Positions 38,851 through 46,726 of a stretch of 64,000 nt of DNA are shown in pieces. This DNA comes from Endozoicomonas sp. ISHI1. Lineage in GTDB: Bacteria > Pseudomonadota > Gammaproteobacteria > Pseudomonadales > Endozoicomonadaceae. The notes under the pieces were generated by a model. It made no database searches, had not been told where the DNA came from, and worked only from the letters and a program-made list of their open reading frames with translations. A program made the position numbers and the translations under genes. Numbering within the stretch: the first letter of the stretch is position 1; each line of letters begins with the position of its first letter. The DNA is taken from NCBI RefSeq assembly GCF_024606225.1, contig NZ_JAGRPU010000002.1:62001-126000 (forward strand). The letters run 5' to 3'.

Positions 38851-39337
38851 AAGGTTTCGATGGCCACGTGCCGTTCAGTTGATTCACTGGACGGTTGCAG
38901 CGCTCTTTTTCAGTAACTATTTCCTGGTTGAAGGGGGGGAACAGTACCATGAATATTCTGGCTGGATCATCCTTGCCCTGATAGGACTCAGACTATTCTA
39001 TGGCTTGACTTTCGCCCCCGCACCCGCTCGCATTGAAGACATCAAACCCTCGTTCTCGGGCATCAAGCGTCACCTTCATGAGCTGAAAACCCAACAGCGG
39101 GGAGAAAATGGCCACAACCCGATGGGCGCTATTGCAGTCTGGCTGATGTGGATTATCCTGGCTCTGGCTGCGGTTACCGGGTGGCTGCAGGATACCGACT
39201 TCGGCTTTGAGCACGGTGTCTACGAATGGCACTCCATGCTAGTGAATGGCCTTTACTACTTTGTTGGCGTGCACTTACTGGCAGTATTGATTACTTCCTG
39301 GCTAACTCGTCGCAATCTGATTAAAACCATGCTCTAA
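38843..39337 (+). CDS. cytochrome b561-family membrane protein
   Basis: 164 residues from the ATG at 38843, which overlaps the end of the b562 gene (ATGTCTGA). Four hydrophobic helices carry histidines spaced as haem ligands: AVQLIHWTVAALFF, YHEYSGWIILALIGLRLFYG, WHSMLVNGLYYFVGVHLLAVL. This is the prokaryotic b561 fold, a quinol-linked electron carrier in the inner membrane. Overlap with the b562 gene argues for cooperation between quinone pool and soluble b562. Confidence 0.87.
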   Translation: MSERFRWPRAVQLIHWTVAALFFSNYFLVEGGEQYHEYSGWIILALIGLRLFYGLTFAPAPARIEDIKPSFSGIKRHLHELKTQQRGENGHNPMGAIAVWLMWIILALAAVTGWLQDTDFGFEHGVYEWHSMLVNGLYYFVGVHLLAVLITSWLTRRNLIKTML

Positions 39338-39378
39338 TTCGAAAAACTCATATCAAGGCGCACGGTAAACAGTTCGGT

Positions 39379-39405
39379 TAAACGCAAATGACTGCGTTTT
39401 ATAGC
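39379..39405 (+). terminator. small hairpin after the b561 gene
   Basis: AACGCA-AATGAC-TGCGTT followed by TTATAG. A weak intrinsic terminator candidate. Confidence 0.35.
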
Positions 39406-39474
39406 ATTGCTTTTTGTTAGCGCTTTAGAGAATAATTCGGGCAATGATGACACAGGTCTCGACAACACGACTGA

Positions 39475-39849
39475 ATGCTAACCATAAGCCTTATAAACAC
39501 TGCCCACAGAAACAGACCGAATCTTCTTCGATTCTGTCTGGTTTCTGTCGTTTATTTATTAGTTGTCCAATATTCCGTCAGTCACACACACAATACCCAT
39601 AAAGACTTCAGCTCAAACTATCAGAGTCTATTCCAGCAACTCTCTCTGAATGATCATGCCGATCACTGGCATTGGGACCAGCATCACTCAGCAGGCTGTC
39701 AGCTAACAGCCCAGGCGCCTCCGTCTCTGGGCCTGTGTACTGTAGAAAGCAGGTTGTTCGTTCCCTACAACGTTGTAGAAAGAACCCGTTCCGTTTCTTG
39801 GGAAACCCCCACCAAAAGACTGACCCGAGCCCCGCCGGCCTTTATCTGA
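39475..39849 (+). CDS. small His-rich exported or membrane protein, first gene of the zinc operon
   Basis: 124 residues. One hydrophobic N-terminal segment (FCLVSVVYLLVVQYSVSH) acts as signal or anchor. The following region is rich in His and Asp (SHTHNTHKDF; LNDHADHWHWDQHHSAG), suited to binding zinc or another soft metal. I do not recognise the family. It lies 57 bases before the ZrgA-like gene and is probably part of the same zinc-responsive transcript. Confidence 0.65.
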   Translation: MLTISLINTAHRNRPNLLRFCLVSVVYLLVVQYSVSHTHNTHKDFSSNYQSLFQQLSLNDHADHWHWDQHHSAGCQLTAQAPPSLGLCTVESRLFVPYNVVERTRSVSWETPTKRLTRAPPAFI

Positions 39850-39906
39850 TGTCACCAATCAACCAAAAAACCTATTTTTCAGATAAATAATCCGACGAGT
39901 GACTTT

Positions 39907-40569
39907 ATGCACACTTTTACCAAACTGGCTGCCGGTATTGCCTGCGGAGTTCTGTCCCTGACTGTTTCTGCCGCTGACGGAGAGCAGCGCCACGTTGACG
40001 CTCATGTTCACGGACAGGGTGAACTCAACTTTGCAGTCGAAGGCTCAGAAGTCCACCTGGAACTTACAATGCCTGCCAACGATGTATTGGGCTTCGAGAC
40101 TGTTACTACCGATAAACAACGCCACCAGCTCCATGAGGCTTTAAAAAAACTGGAAGCTGCCAACCTCTGGAGCATGACCCCTGCCGCCTCCTGCAAACTG
40201 GTCAGCGCCAGGGCGGCAACAAGCTCTGCTGATCGCCAGCATGATGATCATGACGAGCATGTATCTCACGATCATCACGATGAGCATGTATCTCACGATC
40301 ATCACGATGAGCATGCATCTCACGATCATCATGATGAGCATGCATCTCACGATCATCATGATGAACATGGTCACAAAGGGCATAGCGGGCATATGGACAT
40401 CTCAGCCACCTACGTCTTTGAGTGTGGCAATCCCGGTCAGCTAAACATCATCAACACCTCAATCTTCGAAGTGTTCGAGCGCAGTAAATCCCTAAGTGTT
40501 CAGGGCTTTACCCAGAAAGGTCAGACGGCTGCCGAAATGACCAAAAGCAAGCCAGAGGTTCGCTTCTAA
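39907..40569 (+). CDS. zrgA: ZrgA-type periplasmic zinc-binding protein (DUF2796)
   Basis: 220 residues. Signal peptide (LAAGIACGVLSLTVSA-AD), then RHVDAHVHGQGELNFAVEG..HLELTMPANDVLGFE, the DUF2796 start. Residues about 117-160 are a His/Asp-rich loop made of four 9-residue repeats (EHVSHDHHD or EHASHDHHD). The C-terminal part, DISATYVFECGNPGQLNIINTSIFEVF, completes the family. In Vibrio cholerae ZrgA works with an ABC system encoded by zrgBCDE in zinc uptake. The same order (binding protein, ATPase, permease, DUF3299) is found here. Confidence 0.87.
   Translation: MHTFTKLAAGIACGVLSLTVSAADGEQRHVDAHVHGQGELNFAVEGSEVHLELTMPANDVLGFETVTTDKQRHQLHEALKKLEAANLWSMTPAASCKLVSARAATSSADRQHDDHDEHVSHDHHDEHVSHDHHDEHASHDHHDEHASHDHHDEHGHKGHSGHMDISATYVFECGNPGQLNIINTSIFEVFERSKSLSVQGFTQKGQTAAEMTKSKPEVRF
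40255..40362 (+). repeat. four 27-bp tandem repeats coding the His-rich loop of ZrgA
   Basis: Unit GAGCATGTATCTCACGATCA plus TCACGAT, starting at 40255, repeats four times with only third-position-like changes (GTA/GCA, CAC/CAT), then a degenerate fifth start. Each unit encodes nine residues with four histidines. Copy number could vary between strains and change zinc-binding capacity. Confidence 0.85.
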
Positions 40570-40570
40570 A

Positions 40571-41320
40571 ATGACTGACTCCCGCTCCCACGTTATTGAA
40601 CTCAATGCTATTGAGTTCAGCTGGAAAGCAGGAATACCTGTTCTGGATATTCCTGAACTGACTGTATTCAGAGGTGAAAAGGTTTTTGTCCGAGGCCCTT
40701 CGGGCTCCGGTAAAACCACTTTATTGGGACTGCTCGGCGGCGTCATTACAGCGGAGCGGGGACAGGTTAAAGTACTAGAAAACGACATAAGTCGTTTTTC
40801 ACCGGTACAGCGCGATCTCTTCCGCGCTGATCATATTGGCTTTATCTTCCAGATGTTCAATCTGATCCCCTATCTCTCTGTGATTGAGAACGTTACTCTG
40901 CCTCTGAGTTTTGCCAAACAGCGCAAAAGCAATCTCGCCAGTATGGCTGACAGTGAACAGGATGAAGCAAGACGTCTTCTCAGGCATCTGGAACTGGACG
41001 AATCCTTACTCCATCGTCCGGTCACTGAACTGAGCATTGGACAGCAGCAGCGTGTAGCGGCTGCCAGAGCTTTAATTGGCAAGCCTGACCTGATCATTGC
41101 CGACGAGCCCACATCAGCCCTGGACACGGACACCCGGGAAGCGTTCATCAATCTGCTGTTCGCAGAATGTGAAGCAGCGGGGAACACTCTGTTGTTTGTC
41201 AGCCACGACCAGAGCCTTGAATCGTTATTTGATCGCAGCATAGTGCTTAATGAAATCAACCGGGCCAGTCAGCCTCCATCGCCTGCCTCTCCCACCAGCA
41301 AAGCAATAGAGGTGGACTGA
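40571..41320 (+). CDS. ABC transporter ATP-binding protein (LolD/MacB-like), zinc operon
   Basis: 249 residues. Walker A GPSGSGKTTLL, Q-loop FIFQMFNLIPYLSV, signature LSIGQQQRVAAARAL and Walker B LIIADEPTSALD are intact. The type belongs to the FtsE/LolD/MacB group, which drives mechanotransmission permeases instead of classical importers. One base separates it from zrgA and its stop overlaps the permease start, so all are co-expressed. Corresponds to one of the ZrgBCDE components. Confidence 0.92.
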   Translation: MTDSRSHVIELNAIEFSWKAGIPVLDIPELTVFRGEKVFVRGPSGSGKTTLLGLLGGVITAERGQVKVLENDISRFSPVQRDLFRADHIGFIFQMFNLIPYLSVIENVTLPLSFAKQRKSNLASMADSEQDEARRLLRHLELDESLLHRPVTELSIGQQQRVAAARALIGKPDLIIADEPTSALDTDTREAFINLLFAECEAAGNTLLFVSHDQSLESLFDRSIVLNEINRASQPPSPASPTSKAIEVD

Positions 41321-42582
41321 TGTCGATTTTAGGCCTGGCTTTGAAGAGTCTTAAAAACCGAAAAACAACCGCCCTGCTGACGATATTCTCTATTGCTGTC
41401 AGCGTAGCTCTGCTAGTGGGCGTTGAACGTATAAGGGTCGAAGCTAAAAACAGCTTTACCAACACCGTTTCAGGTACCGATTTGATCGTGGGTGCAAGAA
41501 GCAGCTCCATAAATCTTCTGTTGTATTCTGTTTTCCACGTTGGCAATGCCACCAACAATATCACCTGGCAGACTTATCAGGATCTGACGTCTGACCCTAA
41601 CGTTGCCTGGTCTGTTCCCATTTCTCTGGGCGATTCCCATCGCGGCTATCGGGTTGTAGGTACAACCCATGACATGTTTAATCATTTTCGATACGGTGAT
41701 GACGAATCACTGCAATTGTCCAGGGGTCAGCCTTTCAAGGCCTTGTACGACGCTGTTCTTGGAGCTGAAGTCGCTGCCAGCCTTGGCTATGAGATCGGTG
41801 ACAACCTTGTTCTGAGCCACGGCGTGGAAAGTAAGAGCCTGCTGTCACACGACGACAAACCTTTCACGGTTTCAGGCATTCTCAAACCAACAGGCACTCC
41901 CACGGACAGGATAATTATGATCTCCCTTGAGGGGATCGAAGCCCTCCACATCGACTGGGTAAGCGGTGCCCCACCCATTGCCGCATTCTCGGTTTCCGCA
42001 GATCAGACGCTGGCTATGGATCTTCAGCCTGCCAGTGTTACCGCCTATTTTGTCGGCCTGAAATCCCGTATTGGCGCTTTCCGCTACCAGAGGAAAGTGA
42101 ATGAATACCGTCAGGAAGCCATGACTGCCATTCTGCCCGGCGTTGCCCTCCAGGAGCTCTGGCAACTGGTGAGCACCGCAGAAAAAGCACTCCTGGTCGT
42201 TTCCGTCATGGTAGTACTGGCTGGTCTGATGGGCATGCTCACTACGATCCTCTCTTCTCTGAATGAAAGGCGACGTGAGATGGCCATTCTTCGCTCTGCA
42301 GGGGCAAGACCCATCCATATCTTCACCCTGATGATTACTGAATCTGTCATTTATGCAGTAGCCGGAACCCTGCTAGGCTTCCTTATACTGTATGGACTGC
42401 TGCTCGCCATTCAGCCTGTTGTTCAACAAGTTCTGGGGCTGCACCTGGCCATCAGTGCACCTGGGATCTTTGAATGGTCTCTGGCTGGAATAATCATTTC
42501 CTGTGCCATTGTTCTGGGCGTGATCCCAGCCTGGCGCGCCTATAAAAACTCACTTGCTGATGGTCTGACCATAAGAGTCTAA
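41320..42582 (+). CDS. FtsX/MacB-like ABC permease, zinc operon
   Basis: 420 residues. One N-terminal helix (ALLTIFSIAVSVALLVGVERI), a large periplasmic domain (about residues 45-270), and three C-terminal helices beginning VVSVMVVLAGLMGMLTTILSSLNERRREMAILRSAGA, which is the FtsX signature and coupling helix. It partners the preceding ATPase. Together with ZrgA and the DUF3299 protein it probably helps zinc pass the envelope in low zinc. Confidence 0.9.
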   Translation: MSILGLALKSLKNRKTTALLTIFSIAVSVALLVGVERIRVEAKNSFTNTVSGTDLIVGARSSSINLLLYSVFHVGNATNNITWQTYQDLTSDPNVAWSVPISLGDSHRGYRVVGTTHDMFNHFRYGDDESLQLSRGQPFKALYDAVLGAEVAASLGYEIGDNLVLSHGVESKSLLSHDDKPFTVSGILKPTGTPTDRIIMISLEGIEALHIDWVSGAPPIAAFSVSADQTLAMDLQPASVTAYFVGLKSRIGAFRYQRKVNEYRQEAMTAILPGVALQELWQLVSTAEKALLVVSVMVVLAGLMGMLTTILSSLNERRREMAILRSAGARPIHIFTLMITESVIYAVAGTLLGFLILYGLLLAIQPVVQQVLGLHLAISAPGIFEWSLAGIIISCAIVLGVIPAWRAYKNSLADGLTIRV

Positions 42583-42595
42583 AAAGGAAATCGTC

Positions 42596-43132
42596 ATGAA
42601 AACAGGAAAATCCCTTATACTGACGACACTGCTCACCTTGCTGCCAGCAGTCGCCGTTCAGGCCAAGCCGGTGGAAAAGCCAACAACCAAAGCAGACGCC
42701 ATAGAAATCACCTGGGACGAGCTGATGCCTGCACCGGATCAGCAAGTCATTAACAATTACCAGGCCGGAGAAATGGGGAGAGATGAGGTCATCGCCTACC
42801 TGGATAAGCTGGGCCAGACGCCGGTTGTAAAGCTGGACAAGCGCACGGTAAAAATCCCGGGATACCTCGTGCCACTGAACCTGGATAAAGATCAAAGAGC
42901 GACAGAGTTGTTGCTGGTACCAACAATGGGTGCCTGCATCCACGTACCGCCACCACCACCTAATCAGACCGTTTATGTGAAATTCAAAGAAGGCAAAGGG
43001 GGTATCAAAGTCGAGGAGGCAGGCTACACCCCATACTGGCTGGTAGGTACTTTGCGTGTCGAGACCACTCAGTCCGAGTATACAGAGACCCTGTATTCCA
43101 TAACTGTTGACTCGCTGGAAGTCTACAAATAA
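42596..43132 (+). CDS. DUF3299 periplasmic protein, zinc operon
   Basis: 178 residues. Signal peptide (SLILTTLLTLLPAVAVQA-KP), then IEITWDELMP, VKIPGYLVPLNLD and the striking ACIHVPPPPPNQTVYV, which is the DUF3299 hallmark. The single Cys-Ile-His could be a metal site. It is the last gene of the zinc cluster, followed by a strong hairpin. Members of this family recur in zinc-regulated ABC loci; the biochemical role is unknown. Confidence 0.87.
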   Translation: MKTGKSLILTTLLTLLPAVAVQAKPVEKPTTKADAIEITWDELMPAPDQQVINNYQAGEMGRDEVIAYLDKLGQTPVVKLDKRTVKIPGYLVPLNLDKDQRATELLLVPTMGACIHVPPPPPNQTVYVKFKEGKGGIKVEEAGYTPYWLVGTLRVETTQSEYTETLYSITVDSLEVYK

Positions 43133-43145
43133 GACAACCTGTTTC

Positions 43146-43189
43146 GGTTAAGAACCCCCTGTTTAGAAAAACAACAGCGGTTCTTAACC
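43146..43189 (+). terminator. hairpin after the zinc operon
   Basis: GGTTAAGAACC (43146-43156) pairs perfectly with GGTTCTTAACC (43179-43189); the loop contains AACAGGG-like self-pairing bases. It ends one base before repeat copy 3, whose own hairpin may add termination. Confidence 0.6.
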
Positions 43190-43190
43190 A

Positions 43191-43357
43191 CTAGCAGCCT
43201 GTCAGACTTAAGCGTCCGTAGCGAGGATTGCAAGAAATTGAGGATAAAAATTTCTGCTTCTGAGGAGAATAGCGAGCTATTTGACGAAGAAGCAGGAATT
43301 TTTAGACCAATTTATTGCAACCGCAGTAGGACAGCCTTAAGTCCGACAGGCTGCTAG
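43191..43357. repeat. 167-bp palindromic MITE-like repeat, copy 3
   Basis: Differs from copy 1 by CCTGTCAGACTTA at the left end and by having the standard CTTAAGTCC right end. Flanked by CTAG on both sides. The right CTAG contains the TAG stop of the minus-strand cardiolipin synthase gene. Confidence 0.9.
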
Positions 43358-44820
43358 AGCAAAGGACTTAACAGCTGAAATAAACTTTCAAGAAATCTTC
43401 TGTTGACAGACCTCTGACTCCACAAAGACAAGCGAACACGCTCAGAACTCTGCATATACTGATCCAGAAGCGTCGCCATGGTTTGGCTGAAAGCTCTGTC
43501 ATAGATGATCATGGTCACTTCATAATTCAGCCAGACACTGCGCATATCCAGATTGACTGTACCAAACAAAATGGTGGATCGATCGACCAGAACGCACTTG
43601 GTATGCAGTAACCCTCCCTTGAACTGCAATATTTTTATCCCTGCATTTAACAAGTCTTCATAGTAGGAACGACTGGCATGGTGAACCATCCTGGAGTCAT
43701 TTTTGTGGGGAACCAGCAATTGAACGTCCACCCCTCTCATGGCTGCTGACTTCAGGGCGGTCAGCAATGATTCGTCGGGAACAAAATAAGGCGTGGATAT
43801 CAGCAGCTCTTCTTTGCTTTCATAAATCGCTGTCAGCAAAACCTGATGAAGCCTTTCCCGATCGATACCCGGTCCTGATGGCAACACATGAACATCAGCA
43901 CCGGCATAACTGTCCAGACAAGATGGTGGAAACTCGTAAGTGGCATTAAACGACGAATGCTTCTCACCCGTTTCAAGCGCTTTATCCCAATGAGCAATAA
44001 CCGCCATAACGTGGGCAGGAATACCCTCTACCCTTACCATCGCATCTATCCATTGCCCGACATTGGCTCTCTGACGAAAGTGAACCGGATCGACCAGATT
44101 AAAGCTGCCACTCCAGGCGATCTCATCGTCAATCACGAGAATTTTGCGATGGTTGCGGATATCAACCCGTTCAAAGAGCATCCTCAAAAGGCCAACCGGC
44201 ATGGAGCCTGTCACACTGATGCCTTCCAGACGGAAACGTCTTGCCCACTCACCGCGAAGAAACTGTCGGCTACCCACCGCATCAAGTATTACCATGCAGT
44301 CAACGCCACGTCGTGAGGCTCTGATCAGGGCCTCTGCCAAAACCTTGATTCGCCCCTTGGGCTCACAGATATAGAACTCCAGAACAATGCTGTGCCTGGC
44401 TTTCTCTATATCCTGTAACAGGCCATGAAGGATCGCATCGGTTTCATGAAACAACTGAAGCTTGCTGCAGGGCAACACCGGAATGCCCAAAGTCTGCTCC
44501 GCCAGCTTGTAGATCCCCGTGTGAGGGGTATTGGAGGGACACTCGAGCTGCCTCTGGGTGATCACTCTCGACAGGTGACTGGACCACTGTTCATAGTCGG
44601 GATAGAGGCTTTCCAGACGTCGGTGCCTTCTTTTTCCAAGACGTCTTGAGCCAAACAAAAGGTAAAAGAAGAAACCGGCTATCGGCAGAATGAACAGCAA
44701 CAATATCCAGGCCAGTGTCACACCTACTGGCCTGCGCTGCATAATGATGTGTATTCCAAAGGCTATGATCAGGGCAAGATAGATTCCCCCGAACAATGCA
44801 CTGAGCCAACTGCTGTCCAT
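43354..44820 (-). CDS. cls: cardiolipin synthase
   Basis: 488 residues. Two N-terminal membrane helices (LFGGIYLALIIAFGIHIIM; GVTLAWILLLFILPIAGFFFYLL) are followed by two phospholipase-D HKD motifs: NHRKILVIDDEIAWSGSFN and LHTKCVLVDRSTILFGTVNLD. The C-terminus LFQLLSPLL is the usual end of the family, so the protein is complete although its stop codon lies in the flank of repeat copy 3. It joins two phosphatidylglycerols to make cardiolipin in the inner membrane. Confidence 0.95.
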   Translation of the reverse strand: MDSSWLSALFGGIYLALIIAFGIHIIMQRRPVGVTLAWILLLFILPIAGFFFYLLFGSRRLGKRRHRRLESLYPDYEQWSSHLSRVITQRQLECPSNTPHTGIYKLAEQTLGIPVLPCSKLQLFHETDAILHGLLQDIEKARHSIVLEFYICEPKGRIKVLAEALIRASRRGVDCMVILDAVGSRQFLRGEWARRFRLEGISVTGSMPVGLLRMLFERVDIRNHRKILVIDDEIAWSGSFNLVDPVHFRQRANVGQWIDAMVRVEGIPAHVMAVIAHWDKALETGEKHSSFNATYEFPPSCLDSYAGADVHVLPSGPGIDRERLHQVLLTAIYESKEELLISTPYFVPDESLLTALKSAAMRGVDVQLLVPHKNDSRMVHHASRSYYEDLLNAGIKILQFKGGLLHTKCVLVDRSTILFGTVNLDMRSVWLNYEVTMIIYDRAFSQTMATLLDQYMQSSERVRLSLWSQRSVNRRFLESLFQLLSPLL

Positions 44821-44878
44821 TCAAATACTCGGGCGACGTTATTCTTGCCAAAACCAGTTATGAGACTCCGGGACGAGG

Positions 44879-44891
44879 AGCCTGTCGGACT
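44879..44891. repeat. isolated 13-bp end of the palindromic repeat
   Basis: AGCCTGTCGGACT matches the outer arm of the 167-bp repeat exactly, but nothing of the rest is present. Possibly a deletion remnant between the cardiolipin synthase and TSUP genes. Confidence 0.35.
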
Positions 44892-44933
44892 ATCTATAAT
44901 AACGTTAATCTGTCACTTGCGCAGAAAAACCTT

Positions 44934-45725
44934 TTAAAACAGCAAGTGTCCGTAATCATCCCACATGAGCTTGCCGGTCATAACCAGTGAAATAATGACG
45001 ATCATGGGACGAATAATCTGCTGACCACGCTTCACAACCATTCTTGATCCCAGTCGGGCACCGATGAACTGGCCAACCAGCATGATTCCCCCTACAGCCC
45101 AGACAACCTGACCACCCAATATAAAGAACAGCAGGGAGGCTACATTACTGGTACAGTTCAGAACCTTGGTGTGAGCCGTTGCCATGACCAGGGAATAACC
45201 AAGGAGACTGACGAAGGCTATGGCGAAGAAAGAGCCCGTACCCGGCCCAAAGAAGCCATCATAAAAGCCAATCCCCAGCCCTGCTGTGCAGGCAAAAGCC
45301 GTCAGGCTCATTCTGACAGTAGCAGCCCCGGCAATTCGGGCACTGGGGGAAATAATGAAGTAAGCAGCTATACCCAACAACAGGAAGGGAATGGTCTGCC
45401 TCAACACCGAAGCATCAATCATCTGCACCAGAATCGCGCCTGCAGCGCTGCCAACAAAGGTCATGAAAATGGCGAAGCGCATTTCCCTGAGATTCACCAG
45501 ACCTCTTCGAACAAAATAGACACTGGCAGAGAAAGAGCCGCCTGTGGACTGTAATTTGTTAGTCGCCAGAGCCTGTGCCGGGGAAAGCCCCACCGCCAGA
45601 AGTGCAGGAACTGTAATCAATCCGCCACCGCCCGCAACAGAATCAACAAAACCAGCCAGAACCGCAACAAGAAACAGCAAAAGCCCCCAATCAAGGGTGA
45701 GTACAAAATCCAAAACAGGCCTCAA
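44934..45725 (-). CDS. TSUP/TauE-SafE family permease (YfcA-like)
   Basis: 263 residues, about eight hydrophobic segments. The first half starts LLFLVAVLAGFVDSVAGGGGLITVPALLAVGLSPAQALATNKLQSTGG, the family's N-terminal repeat, and the second contains LGIGFYDGFFGPGTGSFFAIAFVSLLG..MATAHTKVLN. This is the YfcA branch. Such permeases move sulfur oxyanions or organic sulfonates; the substrate is unknown. Single gene. Confidence 0.9.
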   Translation of the reverse strand: MRPVLDFVLTLDWGLLLFLVAVLAGFVDSVAGGGGLITVPALLAVGLSPAQALATNKLQSTGGSFSASVYFVRRGLVNLREMRFAIFMTFVGSAAGAILVQMIDASVLRQTIPFLLLGIAAYFIISPSARIAGAATVRMSLTAFACTAGLGIGFYDGFFGPGTGSFFAIAFVSLLGYSLVMATAHTKVLNCTSNVASLLFFILGGQVVWAVGGIMLVGQFIGARLGSRMVVKRGQQIIRPMIVIISLVMTGKLMWDDYGHLLF

Positions 45726-45982
45726 CTTTATGGAGTGTCAGGTTAGTAATCTCTCAGAAACTAACGCAAATGTTTATTCTTTAATGACGAAATTTGTTTT
45801 TTCACGGAATTATCTTGATGTTTTGGGTCTTCGACTATTTGCAATGACAACAGATGGACACTCAGACACATCACTTCATGTTCAATGTGACATACGATAA
45901 CCCAAATAAATCAGACCACCCAGCTCAAAACAAGTTGGGCATAATTTAAACCGGTAAACATTGATACTCTCTGAAAACACCA
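45726..45982. other. intergenic region between the TSUP gene and the tRNA cluster
   Basis: No ORF with coding character, no repeat and no clear promoter seen. Confidence 0.4.
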
Positions 45983-46019
45983 AAAACGAAAAAGCCCGAC
46001 GGGTTTTAGTCGGGCTTTA
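45983..46019 (-). terminator. intrinsic terminator of the tRNA cluster
   Basis: A 10-bp stem (AAAGCCCGAC with GTCGGGCTTT) followed on the minus strand by TTTTTCGTTTTT. Lies directly after the last tRNA-Gln and ends the Met-Gln-Met-Gln transcript. Confidence 0.92.
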
Positions 46020-46025
46020 GAAAGA

Positions 46026-46100
46026 TGGCTGGGGTGGAGGGATTCGAACCCCCGCATGGCAGGATCAAAACCTGCTGCCTTACCGCTTGGCGACACCCCA
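46026..46100 (-). tRNA. tRNA-Gln (anticodon TTG), CCA encoded
   Basis: 75 bases. Acceptor TGGGGTG pairs with CACCCCA, discriminator G, CCA in DNA. The anticodon loop TTTTGAT gives UUG. T-loop GGTTCGAATCC is canonical. Identical to the copies at 46190 and 60885. Confidence 0.97.
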
Positions 46101-46106
46101 GTAAAA

Positions 46107-46183
46107 TGGTAGCTAGGGGCAGACTCGAACTGCCGACCCCAGCATTATGAGTGCTGTGCTCTAACCAACTGAGCTACCTAGCC
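46107..46183 (-). tRNA. tRNA-Met (elongator, anticodon CAT), CCA encoded
   Basis: 77 bases. Starts GGCTAGGTAGCTCAGTTGGT, with anticodon loop CTCATAA inside the CAGCA/TGCTG stem. The G1-U72 type acceptor and the body match elongator tRNA-Met, not the initiator. Differs from the copy at 46355 by one T-loop base (GTTCGAGTC against GTTCGAATC). Confidence 0.96.
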
Positions 46184-46189
46184 ATTTAA

Positions 46190-46264
46190 TGGCTGGGGTG
46201 GAGGGATTCGAACCCCCGCATGGCAGGATCAAAACCTGCTGCCTTACCGCTTGGCGACACCCCA
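46190..46264 (-). tRNA. tRNA-Gln (anticodon TTG), CCA encoded
   Basis: Identical to the tRNA-Gln at 46026. Separated from the Met gene by only 6 bases, so both are processed from one precursor. Confidence 0.97.
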
Positions 46265-46354
46265 GCAAATACGAAATGTTTTATCGGGTGAGGACATTCC
46301 GTGGACACTCTCGACCCTACGTTAACAGTCGCCTACACGCAAACTGCTCAATAA

Positions 46355-46431
46355 TGGTAGCTAGGGGCAGATTCGAACTGCCGACCCCAGCATTATGAGT
46401 GCTGTGCTCTAACCAACTGAGCTACCTAGCC
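46355..46431 (-). tRNA. tRNA-Met (elongator, anticodon CAT), CCA encoded
   Basis: First gene of the cluster in the direction of transcription. Same body as the Met gene at 46107 with one T-loop difference. A 90-base spacer separates it from the next tRNA-Gln, whereas the other spacers are 6 bases, consistent with a Met-Gln unit duplicated in tandem. Confidence 0.96.
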
Positions 46432-46726
46432 GCCGAAAGATGGTGCGCATTGTCAGGATTTAACACTGTCCTGTCAACTGTTTAAGCGGCTTTTTTGGGC
46501 ACCTTCAGAAAACCCCTATCGCTGTTTCGTATTTTTAAAGACACTGAATTTTGCCTTATTCAAAATCCTTTCATTTTCTCGAAACGCACGGTCAGCGCAT
46601 CCATTCACACCAGTCTGAATAAGATCAATGTCAATAGCAACATTCAATAGCTCTTTCCAGAACGTTATATGCTGACAACACCCGATATAAAAGACAGGGC
46701 TAACTGAACAAGCCGCCCCGCTTGAA

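Noticed and set aside
39360-39474. Zur-box-like site before the zinc operon
   Set aside because: TTTTATAGCATTGC is only a weak half match to the Zur palindrome; not reported as a site.
40255-40362. Possible CRISPR array
   Set aside because: Direct repeats are contiguous, in frame and encode His-rich residues; there are no spacers and no cas genes.
40141-40392. Antisense ORF with MIMIVRYML repeats
   Set aside because: Shadow of the 27-bp His repeats of zrgA.
46189-46398. ORF reading MAGVEGFEPPHGRIKTC across the tRNA cluster (same at 60.9 kb)
   Set aside because: It is the antisense of tRNA-Gln and tRNA-Met genes; a well-known false protein, not a gene.
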